DNA of 64,000 nucleotides from Leuctra nigra. Taxonomy: Eukaryota > Arthropoda > Insecta > Plecoptera > Leuctridae. Below are positions 1 to 11,719 of the stretch, piece by piece. The stretch is from positions 30,855,629 to 30,919,628 of the forward strand of contig OW203764.1 of assembly GCA_934045905.1 (NCBI GenBank). The letters are read 5' to 3'. Numbering within the stretch: position 1 is the first letter of the stretch; each line of letters starts with the position of its first letter. The position numbers were made by a program, and so were the translations under genes. Below the pieces are notes generated by a model. The model saw only the letters and a program-made list of their open reading frames with translations, ran no database searches and had not been told where the DNA came from.

Positions 1-84
1 TTTTCTGAACTTGTAATTTCAAGATTTTTATTTTTTTGTATATGTATAATGAAGGTACTACCTTAAAAATACTCTCTTGAGACC

Positions 85-415
85 GCACACAAATCTTCCA
101 GCGATCCTGCCATTGTTGGAAACATTTGTGGGATGCCGTTATGTGATAGGTGTTCAGCTTGGCAGTCGTATTCTTCATAATCTCTTCTCGCGACTCAAAT
201 CGGGTACCTTTCAGCGGAATTTGCAGCTTGGAGAACAGCCAAAAATCCCAAGAATGTAGTAAGAGTAAAGAGCTTGACGAACCACGGGAGTGAGACTTGC
301 AGACGGAGAGCTTTCTGCTCCATCGTCAGCAACTTTGGCACGAATTTGGCAGACACTCTCCTCAAGGTCAAATTCTCGGTCAAAATTGAGTGTACCGATA
401 TAAGGGCGATTTATG
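85..415 (-). pseudogene. mariner-type transposase relic, internally deleted
   Basis: Read on the minus strand, about 383-310 gives a segment around SAKFVPKLLTMEQKALRL. This resembles the end of the DNA-binding region of mariner transposases (the R-W-V-P-x-L-L-T-x-E-Q-K type motif). About 230-85 gives KGTRFES followed by REEIMKNTTAKLN and KCFQQWQDRWKICV, which resembles the mariner C-terminus. The catalytic middle with its D,D34D residues is missing: the two ends sit only about 100 bp apart, and the frame shifts between them. It is a dead copy of a cut-and-paste transposon. No terminal repeats were identified. The family call rests on motif memory alone. Confidence 0.6.
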
Positions 416-554
416 GGCAATTTTTTAATTTTTGTGTGCTAACGGTGCAAGGTAATAACAATCAGTTTGCATATTCGAATATAAGATGACAGATGTCATT
501 TTATCCATTGTTTTGTAAGGGCAATACACTTAAATACAAATTTTGGAAATTGTG

Positions 555-1100
555 GGTAGTCAACTTGTCACTCGTGAGACCGGTAGCGGAATATGCAGGA
601 GCGGTGTGGGATCCCCACTAGGTGGGACAGATCAAGAAAGTAGAAAGTATTCAAAGATGGGCAGCAAGGAGGGTAACCGGGAAACTAAGGAGAAGAAAAT
701 GGATCTCACTGGACAATAAAAGGTCAGGGATAAATATAAGACTGAAGAGAGTGCCAGAGAGTGTGACTGAGATAATTAATGGACTAGGATGGAAATCGTT
801 GCAGGAAAGGAGAAGGGAGATGAGACGCTGCAATATGTTCAGAGCTTACTCTGGGAGTAGTGCGTGGGATGAGATTAGGCAAAGACTCAGGAAAGCAGGC
901 TACCGTGGAGAAGGGATCATGAAGAGAAGGTGAAAATAATAGAATCGAGAACTAACATGGGAAAATACTCATTTGTGAGGAGAACAGTTGAAGAATGGAA
1001 TAAGCTTAAGGAAGGTGTAATAAAACCAATGCCAGAGAGTGTAGGGGAGTTCAAAGAGATTGATAAACTAATTGAGGCCAGAATGATAGATTATTTATAG
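555..1100 (+). pseudogene. LINE 3' fragment (C-terminal end of ORF2)
   Basis: The frame begins near 568 (SLVRPVAEYAGAVWDPH), crosses a stop near 620, and continues as VESIQRWAARRVTG, VPESVTEIINGLGWKSLQ and ERRREMRR. After a stop or frame change near 932 it resumes as KIIESRTNMGKYSFVRRTVE and EWNKL, ending at 1100. This order (Q-R-x-A-A-R, L-G-W-x-S-L-x-x-R-R, G-K-Y-S-F, W-N-x-L) is the usual region after the reverse transcriptase in jockey/CR1-like non-LTR elements. It is a 5'-truncated, mutated copy with no reverse transcriptase core. Confidence 0.75.
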
Positions 1101-2310
1101 AAGAGCCATGGTATGAATTTTCCTGAAATATGTTAGTCATTAGTAAGAAGATGTTTATAGTTACTAGTTACAAATATATTTTAGGTATATAAATTATTAA
1201 TTATGATCTTATCATTATTACTATAATATTATAATTATTTTATTATCAAGATATTCTTTTGCTTAATTATATCAACATAATAATTATAATAATTATAATA
1301 ATTATTATAGGTATATGAATTACTAAATATCATGATCAATTTTAATTCAATATCATTATTAATTATATTTTAATTATATTATCAAGACATTCTTTTGTTC
1401 TGTTTTGTAATATCATCACTATTATTTTATTTATTAAATTAAAATTAAGTGTTACCACCTGTATTAATACAAATTGTAACTTAACTTTTTATCTTCAAAT
1501 TAAAAAGTGATTCGTGAATATGACATCAAGATTGCTATATTTTTTGTTTACAACCCATTTTAATGGAATTACGTGTATTTAATGAGTTATTGAAATTTTG
1601 GGGAAATTTACAAATTTTTGAGGTCCAAATGTAAAAATTAAATCAATTTTTTTTCTACATTATAGATTTGTATGGCATTAGTACATATTCATATATTTTT
1701 GTGGGGGCGAAATCATTATTTCAAAATTTTTGACAACATTTTTGAAAATTACCATTACCTCCATTAACTCCACTTCGAATTAAAAAATCGAATATGTTTA
1801 ACTCTAAAAGGTTTTTACGACTCTAATTCCGTAGCAATCTATCGTGAAAGACATTTAAAAACTAAAACTAATCGAGATCTAGATCACACATACATCTTCA
1901 CTCTAAAAGTGTGAAAACACGTCCTAATACAGTTCTTACTGATTATTTCTATGAAAAGATTGACTAGATGAAACTGTGAAATTATATTGCTTCGAATTTT
2001 TGTTTGACGCTTGAAATTACCCTACGATGAACATCACTGGAATAGCGTAAAATAGCAAAATCACTTCATCCAATAAGGACATAGCTTGTAAATTCTATCA
2101 CTACTATCACATCTACTACTTGGCTACCTTATCAAAAACTAATTTAAAGATAACATTCATTTAATAACTTAAATTGAGTTACTCTTATATCTATTTTTAA
2201 GAAATGTACATTTGATTTCGTGAATTCAGTTCGCAGTTTGTGTGGAGGTCCTCCTCCCCCACTCCCTACTCCACCCCACCATCACACCCACACTTTAATT
2301 CACCATCTTC
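1101..2310. other. AT-rich spacer, no gene seen
   Basis: Strongly AT-rich sequence (runs of TAATTATAATAATTAT near 1280). No conserved reading frame, RNA gene or bounded repeat was recognised. It lies just downstream of the last exon of receptor gene A, so it may hold that gene's 3' untranslated region. Confidence 0.5.
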
Positions 2311-5300
2311 TCACTTCAACAAGTTCGACACCACAGAGTAAATGCCTTGAGCTTTTTGGAATATCTGAAACGAAGAGAATCGTGATTATTGCTTACCCAT
2401 AAAGGCTTCTTCCTCTATGCTATACAAGTACAAGTGGAACTTGCTCCGGGGTAAGCCATAATAACGTAAATCACGGAATTACAGATAAATCAAATCATTT
2501 GCCGATACTAAGAGATATATTCGATTAATAGAAATCGCTGTATAGCGTTGATGAGCGAGTACCGATACGTGCAACATCTCCAACCATAACACGATCCAAT
2601 TCAATAAATATAACAAGGTACTATTACTAGGAAAACGCTCTGTGTAACGCGTTGATGAGCGAGCACGGATACACGCAACACCTCGAACCGAAATTATGTC
2701 TATCGAATATCATTAAAAGCCAACAATTCTTTAGTTTCGTCACAGACTTGTATAAAATCTCCAAAATCTCCACAAATATTGGTGCCAATCCTTGCTAAGT
2801 TTTAAGTTGATCGATCAAACCTTTATGATTGAACGGTTCCTTGTTAATTTTCAAAAATCACAGGATCTCGTTCAAAAAATATACCTGGGACCACCCATAT
2901 GATATGATATGTAGTGTGTGTACACAATATCAGATCAATCTGTTGAACGGTCATTATTAGTTTCATATCGTTTAAAACTTTCTGCTCTAACTACCTTGCC
3001 TTGAACTGAAGATTCGAAGTCACCGTGAATTTGACAGCCAACACGCAAAATGTCCCTAAAATGACAAAAACTTTTGAAAATAACGACAGATTAGAGTGAA
3101 AATTGGCAAAAATACCTTAAATGTTGGTACAAATGACCATGCGAAGTTTTTAGTTGGTCGGTCAATCGGTTCCAGTTTAAATTTCAAAAATCACAGGAAA
3201 AATGGTTTCAAATTTGAACCAATTGGAGGATTTGGCTGAATTTTTTTTTGATTAGGTACAATGTTGGTTGCAATGACTTTGCTAAATTTCAAATTGATCG
3301 AACCAACCAATCGAAAGATAATTTTTATAAAATTTGAACCAATCACAGGATCTCGTTCAGAAAAGATCCCAGGGATCGCATAGATTACGTTAGTATGTGT
3401 ACAAAATTTCAGATCGATTGGTTGTGCGGTTTGACCTGGGCAGTGAACACAAAAAAAAAAAAAAAAAAAAAACAAGCACACAGAGAAAGTGCCATAAGTG
3501 TACCGTGGTGACGCTCGCTACGCTCGCTAAATTATTTCTGGTTTTCTTTGCAACTTTCCAATTTCCATAAACTCTGGAACAATTAATCCATGTGTCGTGA
3601 TTTCGTTACTAAAAATAAATAACCTTTGACAGTTATTTCTAAACTTCAATAAGTATGTAAATACTGCCCAAAATTGAGCCGAAAATGTGTAAAATATCAG
3701 ATAATGTTGGTCGTGATCCCCAGACAATATTGGAAGTTAATCGGAACATTTTGATTTTCGACCAACGGGAATACGGTTTTCCAGCCAAGCTCCTCATTAT
3801 TTCAAATGCCATTTAGTCAATTTTGAGCGCGACAAAAAAATCGGAAAATTAGGTGTCATAATAATTTTTCCGATATTCATTTCTTGCGGATTAACTAAGA
3901 ACTTACTAACGTGGGTGACTAAAAATTTAACTATACTTATTGTAAGATTAGTTAAAATAATTGTGAAAATAAGGTGTCAATATCTACAATTTTTTCCGAT
4001 ATTCATTGATGAGAATAAACTTAGAAAACTATTGGTTGACGTTGGGAAAAATCTTGCGTACATACATTAAGTAAAGTCTCCAACGACACCGGAAAGAAAC
4101 CTGCTGCCAAGACAACAAGAGGATGATTAGCCATCGACATCATGATCCGCATTGATCGCTTGAAGCTCTCCGACGCTTCGAACCAATCACAACCGTAGAC
4201 AGCCTCCCTCACTGCTTCACTCTGTAACACGGCACAACAGGTTGATTAGCCATCGACATCATGATCTGCATTGATCTCTTGAAGCTTGCCGACGCTTCGA
4301 ACCAATCACAACCGTAGACAGCCTCCCTCACTGCTTCACTCTGTAATACGGCACAACAGGTTGATTAGCCATCGACATCATGATCTGCATTGATCGCTTG
4401 AAGCTTGCCGACGCTTCGAACCAATCACAATAAGAGACAGCTTCCCTGACTGCTTCACTCTGTAACACGGGACAACAGATTGATTAGCCATCGACATCAT
4501 GATCCGCATTGATCTCTTGAAGCTGTCCGACGCTTCGAACCAATCACAATAGTAGACAGCCTCCCTCACTGCTTCACTCTGTAACACGGGACAACAGGTT
4601 GATTATACGACATCATGATCCGCATTGATCTCTTGAGGCTGTCCGAAGCTTCGAACCAATCACAATAAGAGACAGCCTCCCTCACTGCTTCACTCTGTAA
4701 CACGGCACAACAGGTTGATATTAGCCATCGAAATCATGATCCGTATTGATCGCTTGAAGCTTTCAGACGCTTCGAACCAATCCCACCCGTAGACAGCCTC
4801 CCTCACTGCTTCACTCTGTAACACGGGACAACGGGTTGATTAGCTATCGACATCATGATCCGCATTGATCGCTTGAAACTTTCCGACGCTTCGAACCAAT
4901 CACAACCGTAGACAGCCTCCCTCACTGCTTCACTCTGTAACACGGGACAACAGGTTGATTAGCCATCGACATCATGATCCGCATTGATCTCTTGAAGCTG
5001 TCCGACGCATCGAACCAATCACAACCGTAGACAGCCTCCCTGACTGCTTCACTCTGTAACACGGCACAACAGGTTGATTAGCCATCAACATCATGATCCG
5101 CATTGATATTTATACGGAACAGATGAAGTAACGCTCTAATCTTGTATTCAGGAGGTCTATGGTTCGATTTCCGTGGTCGTCCTTCAAGACTGGGCTTTTT
5201 TCTTGATATTCCCTCAGTGGACAGGCAAATGCTGAGAAGGTACCTTGCTAATAAGCCCAGTGGCGTCCTGACCTATGTAAATTTAGGGCAAATACATCGG

Positions 5301-8300
5301 ACAATTTGGGGAGTGGGTACCTGAACGGGGTGGTGACTGGATCGAGTGTAGTCCAAGGCCACCTTCGTCTTCTTGCACATTCCCGCTTGACGTCTTGACC
5401 CTACTAGCACCTGGGAGGGGTTGGTTGTTACCTGAGGACCGAAATGCCCCAAGGTTTCGGACGTTCAGCACGGCACTGAATAGGCCACGACCGTCTCCTT
5501 CCCACCGTCCATCCTTACCTACTCTTCGCCATTACCTCCCATCGTTATCATAATCATTCATCCGTCGCCATTAGCCTCGCTGCAGAACAGTGCGACGTTA
5601 AACACTGCTACAATAATTTTATGACCCTTCCTCTTCTTCAAGCAACACAATATATTCATTCCCAACTATAGCCTCCAGCATAATATCATTGAACAATACT
5701 ACCTAAATGCAGACAAAACATATCGCCAACATCCACCTTAGGGTGGAAGTTGGAGTTGTTGGAACCTTGAAAAGTGCTGTGAATGCAAGTGGTGCTGCTA
5801 CCACAACTGGATGTTGGCGAACGGTTTCAGGAAAAATAGTTGTGAAAATGGCGGCGGAATTTCAAATGAATTAGAACTAATATTAAAATTATTATAACTA
5901 ATATTAGAATTGATATTAAATATAAAATATTAAAGCAATAATTAACTTCAGTAAGGAATAAAAGCATTCCATCTTCTAAATCTGTTTGTAGGAACGCTTT
6001 CAGCTTTAACAATACTTGTGAATTCAGCCATTTGAAAAAGCGCGCTGAAAAAAAATCTTCCACCAACAGAACCTAACCCATGAGCAGGTGGAGTTGGTGG
6101 TAGCACCATCAGCACCAGAAATGTTGCCGAACACAGTTTTGGTGGAACAAGTGTTGCTGCCGAACGCTTTTTGGGTGCTAAAGGTGCAAAAGGTGGAGAT
6201 GGTGGATGTTGGCGAACAAACCTATAATCATTGAGGTACTTACCTCCTCTTTAAAAATGGCGCACAACCAGCAGAATCCAAGATATATAATGAAACTCCG
6301 ATAACAATTGCTAGAATCATTACTAGAGTTACCATGTCAATAGAAGGGGCCTGAAAAAACGAGGAATTCATATCAAATATACATGCCTATTTGAACGACT
6401 ATAAAGAAGGAATAGTTTTAAATGATTATTACTTACATAAACCATGTAGCCAACCGCCAAAGACATAGAAACCAGTGCAAAACACACCCCACTAACAACA
6501 ATTGGATGAATTAGTGACATAGCGATATTAAAAAATCTATAAAAGAATTATATAATTAGTAAGTATTTATACTAAACCGTTTACGACATGACGAGAACGC
6601 AACTGTTTAATATGTTAATATGTTTAATTTTTTAATGTCATTGCGTTTGCGTTCTTCCGGCACCGTTAGGACTTACTTTATGAACACCTGATGAAACTGG
6701 ATGCATTTCTTCAGACGTCTCTCCATCTCCAAGTCAAGCTCACGCTTTTCTTCATCAGCTTTGTATCTGATTGGATACCGATGCGCTCCTATCACCTTCC
6801 ATGCCCTTGGTCTCTCATACGAGACTGTTGGGACAAGATGTGTTCCTCCCTCAGATGGTGTTCGACTTTTCTTCGTCTTCTCACGACGCTTGGCCATGAT
6901 TTGTTCGAGACTGTCAGCTCGGATGTTCAGCAACATGTCAAGCAGGATTCTGGTTTGACTTAAAGCATTTACTGGTAGTATTGTTGAGAATACAATGTAT
7001 AACGTGAGCATCTGTGCCCATGATAAGGACCACATTATGGCGGTAAACAGCACTGCACATTCCCGATTCGGCGATTTATGAACATCAAAAGGAAAATAAA
7101 TCCTGGAAACAATAATAGGTATGATAGCCATTTACATTGGGCTAAATTCTGATGAACATTGGTTCATTAATTGATAAGAAATGTATTTAATATTTATGCA
7201 CTGTCAAAATATGTAAAGAATGGGCATGAAAATTCATGTACCCATTCATTTTCCTGGCAGCTGTGAATTAGAATTAAAGCAAATGGGTTGAAAATTATTT
7301 TTATTTGGTATTTTCACATTAATCTCCAGTCCAATCGATATAATAATAACATTGATAATAATAAAATTATACGTAGATTTCAAGCAATTTTAATCTACAT
7401 ACGTGCTGCACGTACTCTGTGCATTAAATCCGATGAAGCCGAGTGTTCATAATATCTTTGTTTGGGCCCATACATGGTCGTCCACAGGGAGAGGCAAGGG
7501 GGGAGAGGCGCTTCCCCCCCCCCCCCCCCTTGGATGTCAGGAAACATCATTATTTTTGTGGTGTTTTACATATAAGTAGTTTATTTTGTAAACAAAAAAC
7601 TAATAAAAACTAATTTTCAAAGGGAATAAACAAAAATGACCTGCGGGGCAAAGTGGCAGCTTTTTCTCCACCACCCCAAATTTTAAAAAAATTTGAATAT
7701 TTCAACAAAATATACCATCACAACTTTTCAAGTATTCAAAACCCCAAAAACGCGCACCCCCGCAACCCCTTAACCCGGGGATTGATTTCTTTGCCTTGCC
7801 CCCCCCCCCCCCCCGCTCCCTCCGGTAGAAATCCTGTGGACGCCCATGGACCCATATCCAATTGCCACACTATAGGTGTATATAGGGCCCGTGCACTACA
7901 CTGCAGTCTTGAGTCCTCTCAAGCACGGATAGTCCTTTCCCTAATCCCTGGCCCCAAATCCAGAAAACAGAGTTTATGTGGATTCTCATTGAACTTACCC
8001 ATTCAGAAAATTATCTTCATTTATTCCGACAATAATCGTGAGAATCGCACCAAACATGGCGCATGTGTACAAGAGAGGCATTGCTCTCAGAAGTAAATCA
8101 GTTTTCTTTGACGAATTTTGAACAATTCTACGATGGCGATATTTCTCGGTGGAGAATTCGTTATTGATATTATCCAACCAAGTCAACAGATTGTGAAACT
8201 TTTCGGGTTGCGAATAGAATGTGACATGATGTAATGCGACAACTGAAACTGCTGTAAATAGAAAAACTAACTTCGGTAGTTCTTTCAGTGTGATGGTCTC

Positions 8301-11300
8301 ATAATTGACGGTGAAATATGCAACACGCATGACGATGGCTTCGAAGCATTGTTGGGCTACCACAAGACGGCTTATTATGTAAACCAGCCTCTTGACTTTG
8401 CTGTTCTTTACTTCGTTGGTGTAACTTCTCATACCTAAAACACGATCAGGGTTAGACATAGTGTGTTTGTCAGTCACTTGGCCAACCCTCTAAAACATTG
8501 TGTATCTGAATACGATTAGACCATTTTAAATATTATCTCGGTAGCGCTGCTTTATAATAAAATTTCATATTATGCCGTTTGATTTCCAGACACCTTAGTC
8601 CCTGTTTCAACAATAGGTAAAACAGCGACTTTACTTGGGTATCTGGAAATAAAACTGCACATGATAATAAAATCAATAATAAAATTTCATATACAGTTTG
8701 ATTTCCAGACACCTTAGTCCCTGTTTCAACAATAGGTAAAACAGGGACTTTACTTGGGTATCTGGAAATAAAACTGCACATGATTTTACTAGGAAAACGC
8801 TCAGTGTAACGCGTTGATGAGCGAGCACAGAACATGCAACATCCCCAGTCACGCTCACGATACACGACACATCACAAGACGATTTTCTTTGCAACTTTCC
8901 AATCTCCATATATACATACTCTGGATGAATATCAGATCCATTGTGTCGTGACTTTCCTATATACTTTTTCCAGTTTTTGACAACCCATACTAAACTCGTA
9001 AAATGACAATTAATACTTGACTGATTGGGCTTAACATGGGTAAAATTTTAGATTATGTTGGTCTTGATCACCATGTAAAATTTTAACTTAATCGGAACAT
9101 TTTGATTGTCGACCAATCAGAAGATATTATTTATACTTAAACCAATTGGAGGATTCGGCCTTCGTACTGCATCCGATTTGATATGCGCTAGTTTTACTGT
9201 AAATTGTGGACCGCTCGGCTGCTCTACACGCCTTGGAGCAGAAGCTTACAGAAGGCAGGGATGAAAATGTAGTAAATATTTCAAGATTATGGAATAAAAT
9301 GTCCATAAAATTACAAAAACTTTTGAAAATAACTACAGATTAGACTGAAAATTGGCAAAAATACCTAAAATTTTGGCACCAATGACCATGCGAAGTTTTA
9401 AGTTGGTCGGTCAATCGGTTCTAGTTTAAATTACAAAAATCACCGGAAAAATGGTTTCAAATTTGAACCAATGGGAGGATTTGGCTGAAATTTATTATGA
9501 TTTGGTACAATTTTGGTTGCAATGATTTTGCTAAATTTCAAATTGTTGGACCAACCAATCGAAAGATAATTTTTTTTAAATTTAAACCAATCAGGGGATT
9601 TCAAAAAAATTAGGGTCTGCAAATCTCATATTTGGTCTGGACATGTGTGCAAAATTTCAGTTCGATCGAATAAACGGTGCGATCTGTATACAAGCAGACG
9701 ACAGACAAAAAAAACAAAAAAAAAAAACAGAGGTCCGTGCCAAAAGAGCCAAAAGGAGACGCTCGCTTCGCTCGCGCAATTAGGAAGCAGAGCCACCGAG
9801 ATAATATTTAAACTGGTCTTTTTATGTGCCTGTGAAAGCTCTTGCTCTACAGACCTTGGAAACGGCTCAAGGATGATCTAATATATGCGTAAAAGTCTTG
9901 GCGATCATAATAACTTCTTTGAAACTTCTTAAATAAATTTGAAAAATATTTCAAAATAATCATAGTCAGTAAAATGTCAAACAATAACTCATGAAGTTTT
10001 TGACCGATTGTCTTAAAATTGTCAAAAACTCCAAAAATTCAATTTTAATGTAAAATTTGAAATTGATCGATCAAACGGTACCATTTTCAATCATCAACCA
10101 ATCACATGATCTTAATCAAACACTATACCTTGACCGCACATGACATTAGTGTGTGTGCAACATTTCAGATCGATTGTTGAACGGTGTGACCTGGACAGTG
10201 CAGGCAAAAACACCGACAAAGCTCTCAGCTATGCGCCGTTCAGGCGTCATCCGCGCAGTCTCTACTTCGGAGGCGTTAGGAATTGACAATGAACGACACC
10301 ATAAACCAGGCCTGGGCAAACGTTTTGGCTGAAGGACCGTATTGAGAAACTAGGAAAACGCTCATTGTAACGCGTTGATAAGCGAGCGCCGATACGCGCT
10401 ATACCTCTTATACCTATACTTATGCCTTGAAATAAATTGTAATATTTTTAACAAATATATTACTCTGGCAAAGATTTACCTAAATTCAAGAAATATCAAA
10501 ATCGTATTACTTCAAAAAGTTTGCAAATTATTGACCCCTCTCTCATTTGAATGAAAGAAAAACCACCTTTTTCTTAATGGTTAGGGGCTGGCTGGGTCAT
10601 TAGTGGAGGGGTGGGGTGAACAGGATGCGACGATGCGGCTTGGGTCACTCAGCAGGGTGCCGCGCGGCAAGGGTCTTAATAAAAATAATCAACTTTTTTA
10701 TTTGAATATTGCTCAAAAACAATAACAGCCTATTCTAGAATGATATTAGTGTATGTTCAAAATTTCAGTTTGATTGGTCAATCGGTGCTTCCAATATGCG
10801 ATGGACAAAAAAACAAAAAACAAAAAAACAAACAGAGAAAGTGGCATAAGAGTCCCGTAGAAACGCTCGCTACGCTCGCTAATTAAATATAACACCGGGC
10901 CACAAAAAAGACGATTATCCGGAGACATTATTAGGAGAGATGGGTCAACGACCCCCATTGTCTTCGTCGAGACCTTGAATAAAGACAATGGGGGTCGGGG
11001 AGATGTCCCCACAGAAAATGCGCATCCGGTGTGTAGCCCGGAAATTTGATTATACTTGCTTGAATTTGGTGCATTTTATTCGTTTTCGCACCGATTTTTA
11101 AATTTCTTTTAATTCTGTAAGGAATGTACCTATACTATTGCTTGCTCTATGCAATGTTGTTGAACGTATTATCGATCTCGGAATAAAATGCTGAGCAATA
11201 AGTTCCGATGTTTATGAAAAAGTATCTCTGAATAGAGGGGTTCGGGGACAAAGGCCCCGAGAAAATTTTCTATCACAGATATTAGTTTTGGTGCAATTTT

Positions 11301-11719
11301 GAGACACATAACGTCCAGTAAGAAACCCTTTCAATCCCAATTAAAATCAAATAAAAATAAATAAATTAAATGAAATCCCACTTATGCCACCATTTGTAAA
11401 CGAAGTGAAATTTCGTATTTCTTATCCAAAACTAGCTACACATCCAGCAAACTCTCTTCTTCTTCTGTAATTTTATATTGTATAACCGTGCCTATTTACA
11501 GACAAGGCCGGCGGGGTGCATCAAAGAACTTCAAGGGCCGCATGCGGCCCGCGGGCCGTAGTTTGCCCAGGCATGCCATAAACCCATAAACGAAACCTTC
11601 GGGAAGATCATAACTTAGTTTTATTAATATTCTATTTTCTTACCAATTGCATTAATTACTTCATGTGTGCGCTTGAAGATGATGACCTTCAAGCTGTTCC
11701 TCTGTGATTCTCCCAACAT
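2311..11719 (-). CDS. odorant receptor gene A (7tm_6), seven exons, probably disrupted
   Basis: Exons on the minus strand: 11719-11644, 8434-7999, 7102-6677, 6536-6437, 6350-6244, 4221-4066 and 2364-2311. All have AG acceptors and GT donors, and phases match those of genes B and C. Exon 1 starts at the first in-frame ATG after a stop. The C-terminus is diagnostic of insect odorant receptors: SEAVREAVYGCDWFEASESF, then VVLAAGFFPVSLETLLN, then IFQKAQGIYSVVSNLLK and stop. Length would be about 450 residues, normal for the family. Insect odorant receptors are seven-helix ligand-gated channel subunits that work with Orco in olfactory neurons. Exon 5 is 107 bp where B and C have 105: a 2-bp insertion near 6283-6288 (TATATA) shifts frame. 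With the usual acceptor, exon 6 would soon stop. An AG two bases further (CAGAG) would restore frame but leave about 18 residues altered. A large repeat array precedes exon 6. Confidence 0.82.
2637..3531 (-). mobile_element. Helitron-like non-autonomous element, copy 1
   Basis: Read on the minus strand, it starts TTTAGCGAGCGTAGCGAGCG at 3531 and ends at 2637 with the hairpin AACGC..GCGTT followed by CTAG and a T in the flank. A poly-T run (minus strand) sits near 3451-3470. The interior is made of decayed units of roughly 105-115 bp. It is almost identical to the copy at 29014-29921, so one is recent. No protein is encoded; open frames in it are incidental. Confidence 0.7.
3532..4020. repeat. 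relic of dispersed repeat
   Basis: Positions 3540-3780 resemble the interior of the Helitron-like copies at 8880-9130 and 49330-49570 (shared wording such as TTTCTTTGCAACTTTCCAAT). This is therefore an old fragment next to copy 1. Nothing is recognised in 3790-4020. Confidence 0.45.
4222..5108 (-). repeat. exon-derived 119-bp tandem array in gene A
   Basis: About 7.4 units lie directly upstream (minus strand) of exon 6 of receptor gene A. Each unit holds the acceptor GTGTTACAG, the first ~100 bp of the exon (SEAVREAVYYCDWFEAS..MSMANQ), and then jumps straight to the next acceptor. Exon-start positions are 4221 (real exon), 4340, 4459, 4578, 4694, 4815, 4934 and 5053, so spacings are 119 with one 116 and one 121. 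119 is not a multiple of three, and no unit has the exon's 3' part or its donor, so the array cannot add protein repeats. Ends at GCATTGAT near 5108. Confidence 0.9.
5120..5605 (+). repeat. tRNA-derived SINE copy, interrupted
   Basis: Starts with a tRNA-like head (AAGTAACGCTCTAATCTTGT..GGTTCGATTTCC, B-box-like), followed by CCCTCAGTGGACAGGCAAATG. Ends with GCTGCAGAACAGTGCGACGTTA, as in the clearer copy at 35530-35807. About 200 bp in the middle (5260-5475) are not in the other copy and look like an insertion. Located in the intron before exon 6 of gene A. Confidence 0.6.
5716..6225. mobile_element. MITE-like element with short inverted ends
   Basis: Inverted motifs CGCCAACATCCACC (near 5728) and GGTGGATGTTGGCG (near 6200) bracket about 500 bp rich in GGTGGTGC/GGTGCTG words. 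No clear target duplication. It fills the intron between exons 5 and 6 of gene A. Confidence 0.4.
7480..7835. repeat. poly-C-bearing dispersed repeat
   Basis: Contains two C runs (about 7516-7530 and 7800-7814) in sequence related to 31655-31790, 32480-32610, 36430-36690 and 47990-48260, with shared phrases around the runs. Intronic in gene A (between exons 2 and 3). The copy number of the homopolymers is not reliable. Confidence 0.45.
8556..8788. repeat. two-copy tandem duplication, about 119 bp
   Basis: GTTTGATTTCCAGACACC occurs at 8577 and 8696, followed in both by the same sequence down to AACTGCACATGAT. The two copies differ at few bases, so it is recent. It abuts the Helitron-like copy that starts at 8789. 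Confidence 0.8.
8789..9779 (-). mobile_element. Helitron-like non-autonomous element, copy 2
   Basis: Minus-strand 5' end TTGCGCGAGCGAAGCGAGCG at 9779; 3' hairpin and CTAG at 8792-8789 with T beyond. Its 5' subterminal part (GGCTCTTTTGGCACGGACCT) is shared with the copy at 31855-32461, defining a second subfamily that differs from copies 1, 6, 7 and 9. Lies in intron 1 of gene A. Confidence 0.65.
10307..11575. mobile_element. non-autonomous hAT-like element with 8-bp target duplication
   Basis: Ends CAGGCCTGGGCAAAC and GTTTGCCCAGGCATG form imperfect inverted repeats. They are flanked by the identical 8-mers CCATAAAC at 10299-10306 and 11576-11583, the duplication length of hAT elements. No transposase frame is seen. 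A Helitron-like copy (10350-10882) has inserted inside. The right part (10895-11575) resembles 46255-46875. Sits in intron 1 of gene A, just downstream of exon 1 (minus strand). Confidence 0.75.
10350..10882 (-). mobile_element. Helitron-like element, copy 3, nested in hAT
   Basis: CTAG at 10350-10353 with the ACGC..GCGT hairpin, and the 5' end TTAGCGAGCGTAGCGAGCG at about 10882. Shorter than other copies and carries a GC-rich interior stretch (10585-10675). Nesting inside the hAT-like element shows it is younger than that element. Confidence 0.6.

Noticed and set aside
3191..3481. 96-residue frame also seen at 29066-29356
   Set aside because: Its repetition comes from the two near-identical Helitron-like copies; it begins in a homopolymer and has no protein-like features.
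4222..5108. CRISPR-like or coding tandem repeat
   Set aside because: Eukaryotic context, no spacers, unit length not a multiple of three; units are clearly copies of a receptor exon and its acceptor.
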